Origin: Mesorhizobium sp. Root157
Lineage (GTDB): Bacteria; Pseudomonadota; Alphaproteobacteria; Rhizobiales; Rhizobiaceae
Direction of reading: 5' to 3'
Assembly: GCF_001427385.1 (NCBI RefSeq)
Contig: NZ_LMGJ01000002.1
Span: forward strand, 65,618-129,617
DNA length: 64,000 nt
In this document: positions 44,264-51,786 of the stretch, piece by piece
Numbering within the stretch: position 1 is the first letter of the stretch
Layout: each line of letters begins with the position of its first letter
Program-made: the position numbers and the translations under genes
The notes under the pieces: generated by a model
Told to the model about the DNA's origin: nothing
Database searches by the model: none
The model's input: the letters and a program-made list of their open reading frames with translations, nothing else

Positions 44264-44452
44264 GGAGGAAACCCCGACCTGGCCGAAAGACGCGGCGTTT
44301 GCCGTATAAGCGGGAGCACGAAATCTACCCTTTGAGAGCTTAATTTCACCGCCGAAAAGAACTACGGTGAATATATCTTATGGCTGATCGAGTCACAATC
44401 GCCAAGCGGAGGTGCGCTGTGAAATCCTTCCTGCCATTGAACTGGGGTGTCG

Positions 44453-44571
44453 AGGCTGCTTCCAGGATCGCTCGCGGGCGCACATGGCCTGCAAAGAACG
44501 CCGAGGCCCCAACACGTGCATTGGAAGTCTATCGTTTCGATCCCGATGCCGAGAGCGGCCCGCAGCTCCTT
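44453..44571 (+). pseudogene. SdhB-like N-terminal scrap
   Basis: Reads SRIARGRTWPAKNAEAPTRA then LEVYRFDPDAESGPQL, similar to the opening of succinate dehydrogenase iron-sulfur subunits (K-x-W-P...R-x-F-x-I-Y-R-W-x-P-D). Only about 36 codons remain before the ilvA remnant begins. Short, so the identity is tentative. Confidence 0.45.
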
Positions 44572-44584
44572 CCTTCTTCAATGT

Positions 44585-45070
44585 GATGGACGGGCAGGAT
44601 CGGCCGATCGGCGGGCCGACGCTGGCCGAGGGCATCGCGGTCAAGACCGTTGGCGAATTGACACTGCCGGTCCTCCGCAGCCTCGTTGCCGACATCGTGC
44701 CTGTGGGTGAGAATCTGATCGAACGTGCCGTCAACGGCTATGCCGGCCTACACCACACATGGCCGAAGGAGCCGGAGCGGCCGGGCTTGCCGCAATGTTG
44801 AAGGAACCTGACCGATATGCCGGGCGCAAGGTGGGGCTGGTGTTGTGCGGTGGAAATATTGACACGCGCCTGCGAGCCGGAATCATGATGCGCGAGTTGG
44901 AGCGTGAGGGCCGCATCGTCTCGCTTCGGCTAGCCAGCGATGACCGGCCCGGTCTGCTTGGCAAGGTGGCAAGCCTGCTTGGCCAGGGCGGTGCTAACAT
45001 TTGGAGGTGAATCATAGCCGGCGCTTCCTCGATATGCACATCCCTACGGCATGTCGTCGAGTCGATATGG
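44585..45070 (+). pseudogene. Threonine ammonia-lyase (ilvA/tdcB) C-terminal remnant, with frameshifts
   Basis: Pieces in order: DGQDRPIGGPTLAEGIAVKT, VGELTLPVLRSLVADIVPVG; frameshift near 44755; AEGAGAAGLAAMLKEPDRYA, GRKVGLVLCGGNID; and the ACT-like SLRLASDDRPGLLGKVASLL; another shift near 45003, then VNHSRRFLDMHIP. This is the second half of a threonine dehydratase, with the PLP lysine half lost. Clearly dead. Confidence 0.85.
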
Positions 45071-45170
45071 CGGTTTGCGAAAGACGTTTTGTAAGCATTT
45101 CGAGGCGGGTGGAGCGTGTAAGCGACGATGAACCCGTGGATATCGCGGGCCAAATTCGGTACGTTTCATC

Positions 45171-45599
45171 TCATGCCGCCGGCCGGAGGCCAAAATCCTC
45201 CGGACTTAGAATGAGATCGGCAAGCGTATAGCGGTCGAGGGTCCCGGTGAAGGCAGTCAGTGCTTCATGGAGAATCCCGCGCAGCTTGCAACGCGGCGTC
45301 AATATGCAGCGATTGTCCGCGGTGAAGCATTCGACCAGCCCAAAGTTCGGTTCGGTCACGCGCAGGACATCGCCAAGATTGATCTGCTCGGGAGAACTGG
45401 CCAGTGACAGCCCACCAAAGCGCCCGCGAACCGACTTGAGAAAGCCGGAACGGGTAAGCTGGTTGACGACCTTCATCAGGTGCGCCCGCGAAATCCCGTA
45501 GACCTCCGCGGTTTCTTCTATGGTGATCAGTCGATCACCATGCGCCGCGGCAAACATCAGCACGCGCAGCGCGTAGTCGGAAAAATTGGTCAATTGCAT
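45171..45599 (-). CDS. nsrR: NsrR-like Rrf2 family regulator 2
   Basis: 142 residues. MQLTNFSDYALRVLMFAAAH, YGISRAHLMKVVNQLTRSGF and the wing SVRGRFGGLSLASSPEQINL are textbook NsrR; cluster cysteines in ECFTADNRCILTPRCKLRG (C-x6-C-x5-C). It is more like classical NsrR than the copy at 37407 and is related to the fragment at 12142. The reading frame is intact although it lies among decayed fragments. A weaker palindrome (45630-45652) lies upstream, between it and the DUF1971 remnant. Confidence 0.88.
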   Translation of the reverse strand: MQLTNFSDYALRVLMFAAAHGDRLITIEETAEVYGISRAHLMKVVNQLTRSGFLKSVRGRFGGLSLASSPEQINLGDVLRVTEPNFGLVECFTADNRCILTPRCKLRGILHEALTAFTGTLDRYTLADLILSPEDFGLRPAA

Positions 45600-45629
45600 C
45601 TGCGAATTTCCTGATCTTCGCGGAGGATA

Positions 45630-45652
45630 AAGGTGCCTCCTGTGTATATCTT
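45630..45652. promoter_or_regulatory. Possible NsrR-like operator 6 (weak)
   Basis: Arms AAGGTGCCTC and TGTATATCTT around CTG. The right arm (AAGATATACA when reversed) is good and the left arm agrees at about 7 of 10 positions with an AAGATGCATT arm. Its placement upstream of an nsrR gene supports it. Confidence 0.45.
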
Positions 45653-45699
45653 TTTCAAGAACGACTTTACCGCTAGCAACGTGAAACAGGAAAGGAAAG

Positions 45700-45923
45700 A
45701 TGACGGCGATCCCGATGCACATGCCTTCGAGGCCTATGGCCGCTCGCCAGAGTTCACGCCTGAGATGCTGCCTGCAAAATTCCAGACCGCGCACGCCACG
45801 AAAGCCGGCACCTGGGGATTGCTTCACGTCATCGAGGAGGGAACTCCCCATCATGTCGCCTTCACCGAGTCGGGACGGATATTCATCGAGTTCTATCGTA
45901 AACAGAAAAGCGATGGAGCCTGA
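45700..45923 (+). pseudogene. DUF1971 (YeaR/TehB-like) remnant with frameshift and internal loss
   Basis: ATG 45700 with AGGAAAGG upstream opens TAIPMHMPSRPMA, then the matching sequence continues in another frame as YGRSPEFTPEMLPAKFQTAH, ATKAGTWGLLHVIEEGTPHH and FIEFYRKQ. The central cupin strands expected between HVIE and PHHV (about 20 residues) are missing. E. coli YeaR is nitrate/NO-induced, so this is a fitting relic of the NO regulon. Confidence 0.7.
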
Positions 45924-46059
45924 CGGATCACAGCAAACTTGCAGCCGGCTGCATACCTGCCAGCATATTCTGGCGATAGTCGATCACCAACGTTGATCAG
46001 GAAAACGTGCAGCTACTCCCGCCAGTCCGAGCAACTCTCGCTTGGAAGCGGCTGTGTTT

Positions 46060-46073
46060 TTGTTCTGGGTCAA
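46060..46073. promoter_or_regulatory. FNR/NnrR-type box upstream of DUF6455 copy 2
   Basis: TTGTTCTGGGTCAA, TTG-N8-CAA, 72-85 bp before the DUF6455 ATG. Same pattern as at ubiT, ubiD and nirK. Confidence 0.5.
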
Positions 46074-46144
46074 AGAACTTGGTGAGCGTTTGCCCTATCA
46101 ATAAACGATCAGGTTTTTGCGCCCGCTGGCAGAAGGAGGCCCAG

Positions 46145-46546
46145 ATGATCAACGCAATCCATACTGTAACCAATTTCGCCGTCGTGTATGTCAAGGATTG
46201 GATGGCGAGAGCGTCGTCACTTCGCGAGTTGGAGCAGATCGCACCGGAGGACCGTTCCCGTACGTTGCGTGACTGGAACCTGACGTCGTTCGAGTTTGGC
46301 AGCGCCATGCGACACAGATTTGCTTCGCAGGACCTTTTATCTTGTGCCATGCGCACACTCGACATCGAGCAAGATCAATTTAGCTCCGAACACATCGCCT
46401 GGTACCGAGACATGCAAAGGAGTTGCGTGACCTGCCCGCATCGGAGCCGGTGCCGTAAAGAACTCATGGGATCCAGCTTTGCCAGCCACTATCAAGGCTT
46501 CTGCGCCAACAGCGCCAACTTTGCAGAGATTTTGGAAAGGAGCTGA
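46145..46546 (+). CDS. DUF6455-like cysteine-rich protein, copy 2
   Basis: 133 residues from an ATG with AGGAGG upstream. A long N-terminal helical part (FAVVYVKDWMARASSLRELE, RDWNLTSFEFGSAMRHRFAS) leads to the cysteine domain RSCVTCPHRSRCRKEL and GFCANSANFAEI (C-x2-C-x5-C ... C), the same C-terminal plan as the 86-residue copy at 29758. The cysteines may hold a metal. Apparently intact although flanked by pseudogenes. Confidence 0.72.
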   Translation: MINAIHTVTNFAVVYVKDWMARASSLRELEQIAPEDRSRTLRDWNLTSFEFGSAMRHRFASQDLLSCAMRTLDIEQDQFSSEHIAWYRDMQRSCVTCPHRSRCRKELMGSSFASHYQGFCANSANFAEILERS

Positions 46547-46554
46547 AAAACCCC

Positions 46555-47030
46555 GCCGGATCGCCTCGTTATAGACGTTGAGGAATGGTCCGGTGACGAA
46601 TTGCCTGCTGGCACAGGCGGGCAGGGCGGTGATGTCGTTTATTCCGACCAGCCGTTCGTCAGCACACAGATCTTCGACCGCATGGCGTTCCCGCGTCGTT
46701 GCCGGCGCAGCCAAAGTGGACAGCACCACTTCCTTGCCGCTGCGTTCTAGCCTTTCGATGATGTCAGGCGAGGCCGGGCCTGAGAACTGCGTTTGCCGCA
46801 GACAACCTCGCCGACATGGACGCGTTCTACCGGCGCCTCGTCTGCAATGCAGAAATAAAGGTTTTTCAATCTCTCGGCTGGCCAATGGAAGAAGATTGGC
46901 CCCAGATCAAAGCGACGGGCTGCCCCGCCGGTTCATCGGGCTCGTATCGGCCTATGGTAAAGTCGGCGAACGGTGCCGCTATGCCATCCTCATCTTCGTC
47001 ACAGTTCATCATTTCTGTTTCATTAGCCGA
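46555..47030 (-). pseudogene. Fused remnants of ubiU and ubiV
   Basis: Minus strand from 47030: CDEDEDGIAAPFADFTIGRY EPDEPAGQP is a piece of UbiU (intact copy: YDEDRDGTAARLAGFTIDRY). It runs straight into LGPIFFHWPAERLKNLYFCI and VERVHVGEVVCGKR of UbiV, then after a frameshift IIERLERSGKEVVLSTLAAP, RLVGINDITALPA and FVTGPFLNVYNEA, stopping near 46555. So the end of ubiU and the start of ubiV are joined by a deletion and further frameshifts follow. A decayed duplicate of the ubiTUV operon. Confidence 0.88.
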
Positions 47031-47224
47031 CAAAGTAAATAGCGCGGCCGTTTTTGCTCGCTCCCCGTGTCGATCTCAGCCTGTTCAACGACGAACCCCG
47101 CCGGCGCCAATCTCGTCGACCCAAGTCTCTGTTCCGTCGCGCTGTTTCACTCTCGAAAACTGCGCGACATCACCCTGCACATGCAGCGAGATTGAGCCTG
47201 ACCCCGCTTGGGCGAAAATCACTC
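47031..47224. other. Degraded spacer in the pseudogene field
   Basis: No named gene. A minus-strand stretch reads SISLHVQGDVAQFSRVKQRD then GTETWVDEIGAGGV, which looks like a protein fragment but matches no family I can name. Confidence 0.35.
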
Positions 47225-47400
47225 CTTAAATAGGGTCCTCATTCCACGAAAAATCACACGTTTGCCGGCAGCGTCGCCAGCCAGTCGCCACAAGTTCCGG
47301 GTCCTTCGGCATTGGAAAAATGAGGTGCGGTAGGATGGCTCGTATAACGCGGAAGCCGCGCTTTGGCATATTTGTGCAAGATCGAACCGGGCACCTTTCA
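47225..47400 (-). pseudogene. hemN: hemN 5' fragment
   Basis: Minus strand: SILHKYAKARLPRYTSHPTA PHFSNAEGP, then DWLATLPANV, matching the first 50 residues of the intact HemN (SILQKYGEARLPRYTSYPTA). Frames shift within it and the radical SAM part is absent. Confidence 0.85.
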
Positions 47401-47458
47401 CCCCTTCCAGAGATGGAGGTGTTGCTAGCGCTGGCGCGGCCGCCTGTGAGCAGGATCA

Positions 47459-47760
47459 AGCCGCTTTGCGCGTCAGGATGAAGGTTGTCGCTCCACACCA
47501 GCGGATGGCGACAATCCTGAGGACGGTACTCATTGCAAGTGACAAACCAGCGTCTGCTCCACGGTGACCAGCGCCGCGATCTTGCCCTTGCAGCTGATGG
47601 GGCGCTTGTCGCGCCAGTCGCGGATGGCCTTGCCGAACGTCTGGCTTGCGGCAGGCTGCTCATGCAGCACAGGCGCAGATTTGGCGAAGAAGTAGGCGGC
47701 AAGAATGATAAAAGGCATTGCCGGCAAAGCGGAACCCGCATCGCTCCCCGAAATTACGTC
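47459..47760 (-). pseudogene. DUF454 remnant, second copy
   Basis: Minus strand: LPAMPFIILAAYFFAKSAPV, then SQTFGKAIRDWRDKRPISCK, GKIAALVTVEQTLV and, in another frame, TTFILTRKAA-stop. Same protein as at 41747 (TFGKAIRDWR block shared) but more damaged. Confidence 0.85.
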
Positions 47761-47951
47761 ACATTGACGGACGCTACCTTCGGTTGAGGTCGATTGTTTC
47801 GGACCAGCTGATCGCCTCCTTGATGCCATTGCTACGCCTGTAACGCCACAGGAGGGTTTGATGTTTGACACGCCGCAAAGATTCTTTCCTGGGCCGGCAT
47901 CATATGTCCACCCATTGGCATCGGTGCCGACAGGGTTCGAGGATCATTCGC

Positions 47952-48563
47952 ATGGAGGCGGCACTGAGCGAAAAGCATGGCCTGCACGAGGACGCGCTGG
48001 CGCTTGTCCTCGGCACGCTGATGGTGGCGCTGGGCACGGTGATTTATTCCAAGGCCGTTCTTCTGGTTGGAGGGATGGCTGGCGTCGCCCTGCTGTTGCA
48101 ATACACCTCCGGCATCGCTTTTTGGCTCGGCTTCTCGCTCATCAACCTGCCATTCTATTATCTCGGCCTGAAGCGGATGGGCTGGCGGTTCACCTTGCGC
48201 ACCTTCGCCGCCGTCAGCTTGGTCTCGCTGTTTTCGCGCCTTACGATGGACTGGATCGACTTTTCGAGGCTCGACCCGGCCTACGCTGCGGTCATTGCGG
48301 GTACTTTGTGCGGCACCGGCCTATTGATGCTGTTTCGTCACCGCACCGGCCTAGGCGGCGTCAACATCCTGGCCATGTTCCTGCAGGAGACCTGGGGCAT
48401 CCGCGCCGGCTACTTCCAGCTTGTCGTGGATCTCGCCATTCTTGGTGCATCATTTTTCGTGCTAAGCCCTGATAGCATCGTGCTTTCAGTTGTAAGCGCC
48501 GTCATCCTCAACATGATTATTGCCATCAACCACCGTCCCGGCCGTTATCTCGGCATAAGCTGA
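47952..48563 (+). CDS. YitT/YczE-like membrane protein (DUF161 type)
   Basis: 203 residues, about six transmembrane helices: ALALVLGTLMVALGTVIYSK, VGGMAGVALLLQYTSGIAFW, LGFSLINLPFYYLGLKRMGW, GTGLLMLFRHRTGLGGVNIL. The G-G-x-x-G-x-A and G-x-x-N-x-P pattern is typical of the YitT family, whose function is unknown. The ATG at 47952 is chosen because upstream codons lack a ribosome site and are polar. First apparently intact gene after the pseudogene field. Confidence 0.82.
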   Translation: MEAALSEKHGLHEDALALVLGTLMVALGTVIYSKAVLLVGGMAGVALLLQYTSGIAFWLGFSLINLPFYYLGLKRMGWRFTLRTFAAVSLVSLFSRLTMDWIDFSRLDPAYAAVIAGTLCGTGLLMLFRHRTGLGGVNILAMFLQETWGIRAGYFQLVVDLAILGASFFVLSPDSIVLSVVSAVILNMIIAINHRPGRYLGIS

Positions 48564-48711
48564 ATTCGCTTCCGTGTTTGCCCGGGATCAACCCTGCATC
48601 GCCCTGGCTGCGTAAAAATGCTTGCAGAATCAGGAATGCTGTGGGGGTCGCTGCACATCTACGGCCCTGCCAAATTGCCGCTTGAGCCTAGTACGACGGG
48701 AAGGCAGAGCC

Positions 48712-49044
48712 ATGCCCAATATCACCTGTTTCAACCATCAAGGCGGCGCACCGCGAGGCATCGATCTCGTGTACCGCCTGACTATCGCGTTGGACAAGGC
48801 TCATCTCGATTGCGGTTGCTGAACGCAACTCGACGAGGTGCTGGCCAGATTCGAAGAACGCGAACGCTTGCGCGATGCGCGCGCCTGCCTTGCCAGTACC
48901 CGAACGCAGCGTGAGAGAGTCGAAGTCGCGCTGCTGTTTCTCAACGATCTGGACGACCTGACTGTGACGGAAGCCATTCTCTTCAAGGTCGATGACGACG
49001 AATACGGCGTTCTCAAGGTTCGGGAACTGGATTTCGTTTCCTGA
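48712..49044 (+). pseudogene. LDCxC family small gene interrupted by an in-frame TGA
   Basis: From ATG 48712 the frame reads PNITCFNHQGGAPRGIDLVY, RLTIALDKAHLDCGC, then TGA (48820-48822), and continues in the same frame TQLDEVLARFEERERLRDAR, VEVALLFLNDLDDLTVTEAI to the stop at 49044. The gene at 32542 aligns through the stop (LDCECKPKLDETLAHF), so TGA replaces an ordinary codon. Selenocysteine is possible in principle but no SECIS-like structure was identified. Best read as a nonsense mutation or a sequencing error. Confidence 0.65.
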
Positions 49045-49279
49045 CACATTGTCCACGTCCGATCAGAAGTTTCTCGCATTTCGCAGGACGCCGTCGATTT
49101 CTACGATGTCGGGATCGAGCAGTGCCGCAAGCAAGCGGCAGGCCGCAAGGGAAGCTGCGCCACGGCTAAAGCCGTGCCCTTGCGCCCTTTGCTCGATGCG
49201 GCTGTCTGGAGTGCTCCGCGAAATATGCGGAAGAGGTATAGTTGAGAAAGGCCGGCCGGAAGGTGGCCGGGAGAAAAGA
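49045..49279. other. Border spacer before the mobile-element core
   Basis: About 235 bp, no gene. GGAGAAAA-type ribosome site for the next gene at its end. A plausible recombination border between the island and the mobile-element genes, though no attachment-site repeat was found. Confidence 0.35.
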
Positions 49280-50179
49280 ATGGAAAAAGCGGATATTGAA
49301 GAACTGCGAAGCCGGGTGGGTTGTGCGGCCGTGCTGGAGAGCGACGGCTTTGCTGTCGACCTCAAGCAGAGCACGCGCAAGGCGATAAAATACCGTCGTG
49401 GTGACGAGATCATCATCGTCATCCATCACGGCAAGGGCTGGTTCGACCCGCTCTCGGACGCCAAGGGCGATGTCTATTCGCTGGCCCAGCATCTCGACGG
49501 CTGCGATTTCCTGGAGGCATTTGTGCAGGTGGCCTCCCTGGTCGAGTTCGAGACGACTGAACCGAAGTGGCCGCGGGCGTCGCGGGTGATGGAGCCTGAC
49601 CAGTCAATCCCGGATCGTTGGGCGGCGCGGCGCAAGCCGTGGCGCGGGTCGGCGACCTGGCGGTATCTGCGTGACGAACGGCACGTTCCCGAACAAATTA
49701 TCCGCTCAGCCATTGCGCAGAACCTTTTGCGGGAAGGACCGCGGGGCAGCATGTGGGCAGCACATCAGGGCGATGACGGCGCTGTCACCGGCTGGGAGGA
49801 GCGCGGTCTCGAATGGCGCGGCTTTGCAGCCGGCAGCAGCAAGGTGTTGTTCCGGTTCGGCCTCAAGGATGCGGTTCGCATCTGTGTGACGGAAGCGGCC
49901 ATCGATGCCATGAGCCTTGCCGCGATCGAACGTGTCCGCCGCGACACGCTTTATGTCAGCACCGGTGGCGGCTGGGCGCCGGCGACTGAGGCTGCTCTAC
50001 GCGCACTGTCGGCGCGGCCGGACATGCGTCTTGTCGCGGCTACCGATGCCAATCCGCAGGGAGAGGCGTTTGTCTCGCGGCTGCGCGAGGTTGCCGGCGA
50101 ACTTTCCTGCGACTTCGAGCGATTGAAGCCAGCTGCAGAAGACTGGAACGTGATGCTGCAGGATGCAGTATCCGCCTGA
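49280..50179 (+). CDS. DUF3991 / Toprim domain protein of mobile elements
   Basis: 299 residues. N-terminal DUF3991-like region (VLESDGFAVDLKQSTRKAIK, KGWFDPLSDAKGDVYSLAQH, LDGCDFLEAF) and a C-terminal Toprim domain (VRICVTEAAIDAMSLAAIER, LYVSTGGGWAPATEAALRAL, LVAATDANPQGEAFVSRLRE: Glu, then D-x-N in place of the usual D-x-D). Such proteins belong to plasmid and ICE replication or transfer modules, alone or fused to relaxases. It leads a row of mobile-element genes. Confidence 0.82.
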   Translation: MEKADIEELRSRVGCAAVLESDGFAVDLKQSTRKAIKYRRGDEIIIVIHHGKGWFDPLSDAKGDVYSLAQHLDGCDFLEAFVQVASLVEFETTEPKWPRASRVMEPDQSIPDRWAARRKPWRGSATWRYLRDERHVPEQIIRSAIAQNLLREGPRGSMWAAHQGDDGAVTGWEERGLEWRGFAAGSSKVLFRFGLKDAVRICVTEAAIDAMSLAAIERVRRDTLYVSTGGGWAPATEAALRALSARPDMRLVAATDANPQGEAFVSRLREVAGELSCDFERLKPAAEDWNVMLQDAVSA

Positions 50180-50686
50180 CAGGACTGGCTATTCAGGTCA
50201 TCGTGCCGGGGGCCAGAACTGGGGGCATCGGCTTCGACATCGTCAACTCGGTGCGCAAGAGCGCGCCCAGTTCTTTTGACCGCCTCGATATTGGTGTCCT
50301 CAGCCTCGGGGCGTAGATTCCCAGCACGATTTCTCCCCTACGTTCATCAGCATAGGTTCCCTCCAAGCCGAGGAATTTGCCGCGGAACCATTCCAGACCG
50401 ACCGTGGGGCGTCTGGAGCTCATCTGATCGATGATGAACCCGACGATCACAAGTCCGCCCATGCGGCCAACTTTGAGGAGGGGGAGGAAGAAGAGAAATG
50501 GAAATGAAAACCGGCTGCCGCATGCCCGCCGGCCGCGTCAAGTGTGAAGCTTCGCCCGGCTTTGCCGGCACTTGACCCGCCCGGACGGAGAGGCGGCCGC
50601 GGAGGAGGGGTCAGGAAGGGCTGAAGATGATGGTGATCCACGAGGGATGAGCCACGCTTCGGCCCGACGAGGCTGAAGGAGCCACC
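50180..50686. other. 500 bp spacer in the mobile-element module
   Basis: A purine-rich run near 50475-50505 is followed by a GC-rich stretch. A minus-strand frame of 89 codons (50193-50462; VGFIIDQMSSRRPTVGLEWF, GTYADERRGEIVLGIYAPRL) may be a small gene but has no known family and no clear ribosome site. Nothing else is seen; possibly a site used by the element. Confidence 0.4.
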
Positions 50687-51292
50687 ATGAACCCCGCTTC
50701 TCCGATCCGCAAGATCTACCAGGGTATCACCGATCGCCGGCAGATGTTTCGCCTGTTCGACCGTCATGCAAAGCGGCCCAACCGTTTCGACGGCAATGCC
50801 GGCCCCCTCTATTCAGGGGAGTGGTTCGAGGTGGGTCGCGTCGAGCACGACTACATGCTCGACATCCTGCCGCCGCTGTGGATGCGGGGCGACATGTTCG
50901 CGCTGCGCGAATTCCTCACCGATAGCATCACCAGCATCTTCTATACGCTGCGCATCGACGGCCGGGTCCGGTATTTTCATGGCTATTGCGACCTCAACGT
51001 CGCCCGGTCGCCGGCCGCAATGCGTGACGCCATCGTTGAACGTGAGTCCTGGCCGGTAAAGGCGACGACGCACGAAGAGCGCATCGAACATATCTGGAGC
51101 GCCACGCATGATGACTATCGCGGTTATGCCGGCGAGCGTTGGATGCCCGAATATCGCGGCAAGCGCACCGTGCTTTGTTATGGCGGCGGGCAGGGCACCA
51201 TGCTCAAGCTGCTCGACGATCTCACCGAGGACGAGATCGCGGCGAAGCTGCCGGTCCATCTGCGTCACCTTTCCGAACGCGTTGCGGCTTGA
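50687..51292 (+). CDS. DUF1419 protein
   Basis: 201 residues matching DUF1419: IRKIYQGITDRRQMFRLFDR, YSGEWFEVGRVEHDYMLDIL, PPLWMRGDMFALREFLTDSI, and TVLCYGGGQGTMLKLLDDLT. Common on rhizobial plasmids and ICEs between the Toprim and methylase/helicase genes, as here. Function unknown. GAAGGAG precedes the ATG. Confidence 0.88.
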   Translation: MNPASPIRKIYQGITDRRQMFRLFDRHAKRPNRFDGNAGPLYSGEWFEVGRVEHDYMLDILPPLWMRGDMFALREFLTDSITSIFYTLRIDGRVRYFHGYCDLNVARSPAAMRDAIVERESWPVKATTHEERIEHIWSATHDDYRGYAGERWMPEYRGKRTVLCYGGGQGTMLKLLDDLTEDEIAAKLPVHLRHLSERVAA

Positions 51293-51301
51293 GGTGGGGC
51301 A

Positions 51302-51700
51302 ATGTTCACATTTCCGATTAGGGCGGTGCGCAAGCTCATCGACCGCGGCATTGCCGATGCCGCCGCCAATGGTGGGTTCCGCAATCCCTACTACGGCGTG
51401 AAGCCCGGTGAGGGCGAGAAGCCTGGGCTCTGGCTGGTCGGCGACCAAGGGGTTTACCTTTGCTCCAACGGCAGACTCGCGAAGGGGCAGCGGCCGCTCG
51501 TGCTCTACTCGGAGCAGTGCCATCCGGTCGGCAATCCCGACTGGTTTGACTACAAGCACCGCCATTTTGGCGGCGACGATGGCATCGAATACATCGAGGC
51601 CGAACGGATGATCCCGTTGTTCGACCGGGATTTTCGCGCGACCCACCTCAATCTGCGGCTCAGCCAGAACGAGATCTCGATCTCCCTGATCACCCGCTAG
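51302..51700 (+). CDS. DUF3085 protein
   Basis: 132 residues: FPIRAVRKLIDRGIADAAAN, PGLWLVGDQGVYLCSNGRLA and SEQCHPVGNPDWFDYKHRHF are the DUF3085 features. Usually next to DUF1419 in mobile elements. Function unknown. 9 bp after DUF1419. Confidence 0.87.
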   Translation: MFTFPIRAVRKLIDRGIADAAANGGFRNPYYGVKPGEGEKPGLWLVGDQGVYLCSNGRLAKGQRPLVLYSEQCHPVGNPDWFDYKHRHFGGDDGIEYIEAERMIPLFDRDFRATHLNLRLSQNEISISLITR

Positions 51701-51786
51701 CCCTTTTCACCAATCCTCGTGCGCCTCGCGTGGCCGATCGCTTCGATCGCGGGATCGCGCACGCCTGCATTCCAAGGAGGAACTCA

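Noticed and set aside
42725..44335. A 536-codon plus-strand open frame
   Set aside because: Antisense shadow of ilvD; His/Arg/Gly-rich, no motifs, while ilvD on the minus strand is complete.
44357..44379. AAGAACTACG-GTG-AATATATCTT as a seventh palindromic operator
   Set aside because: One arm is good but the other agrees at only about half the positions; could be a decayed site, not enough to call.
48820..48822. Selenocysteine codon
   Set aside because: The paralogue has Lys at this place and no SECIS-like hairpin was recognised downstream.
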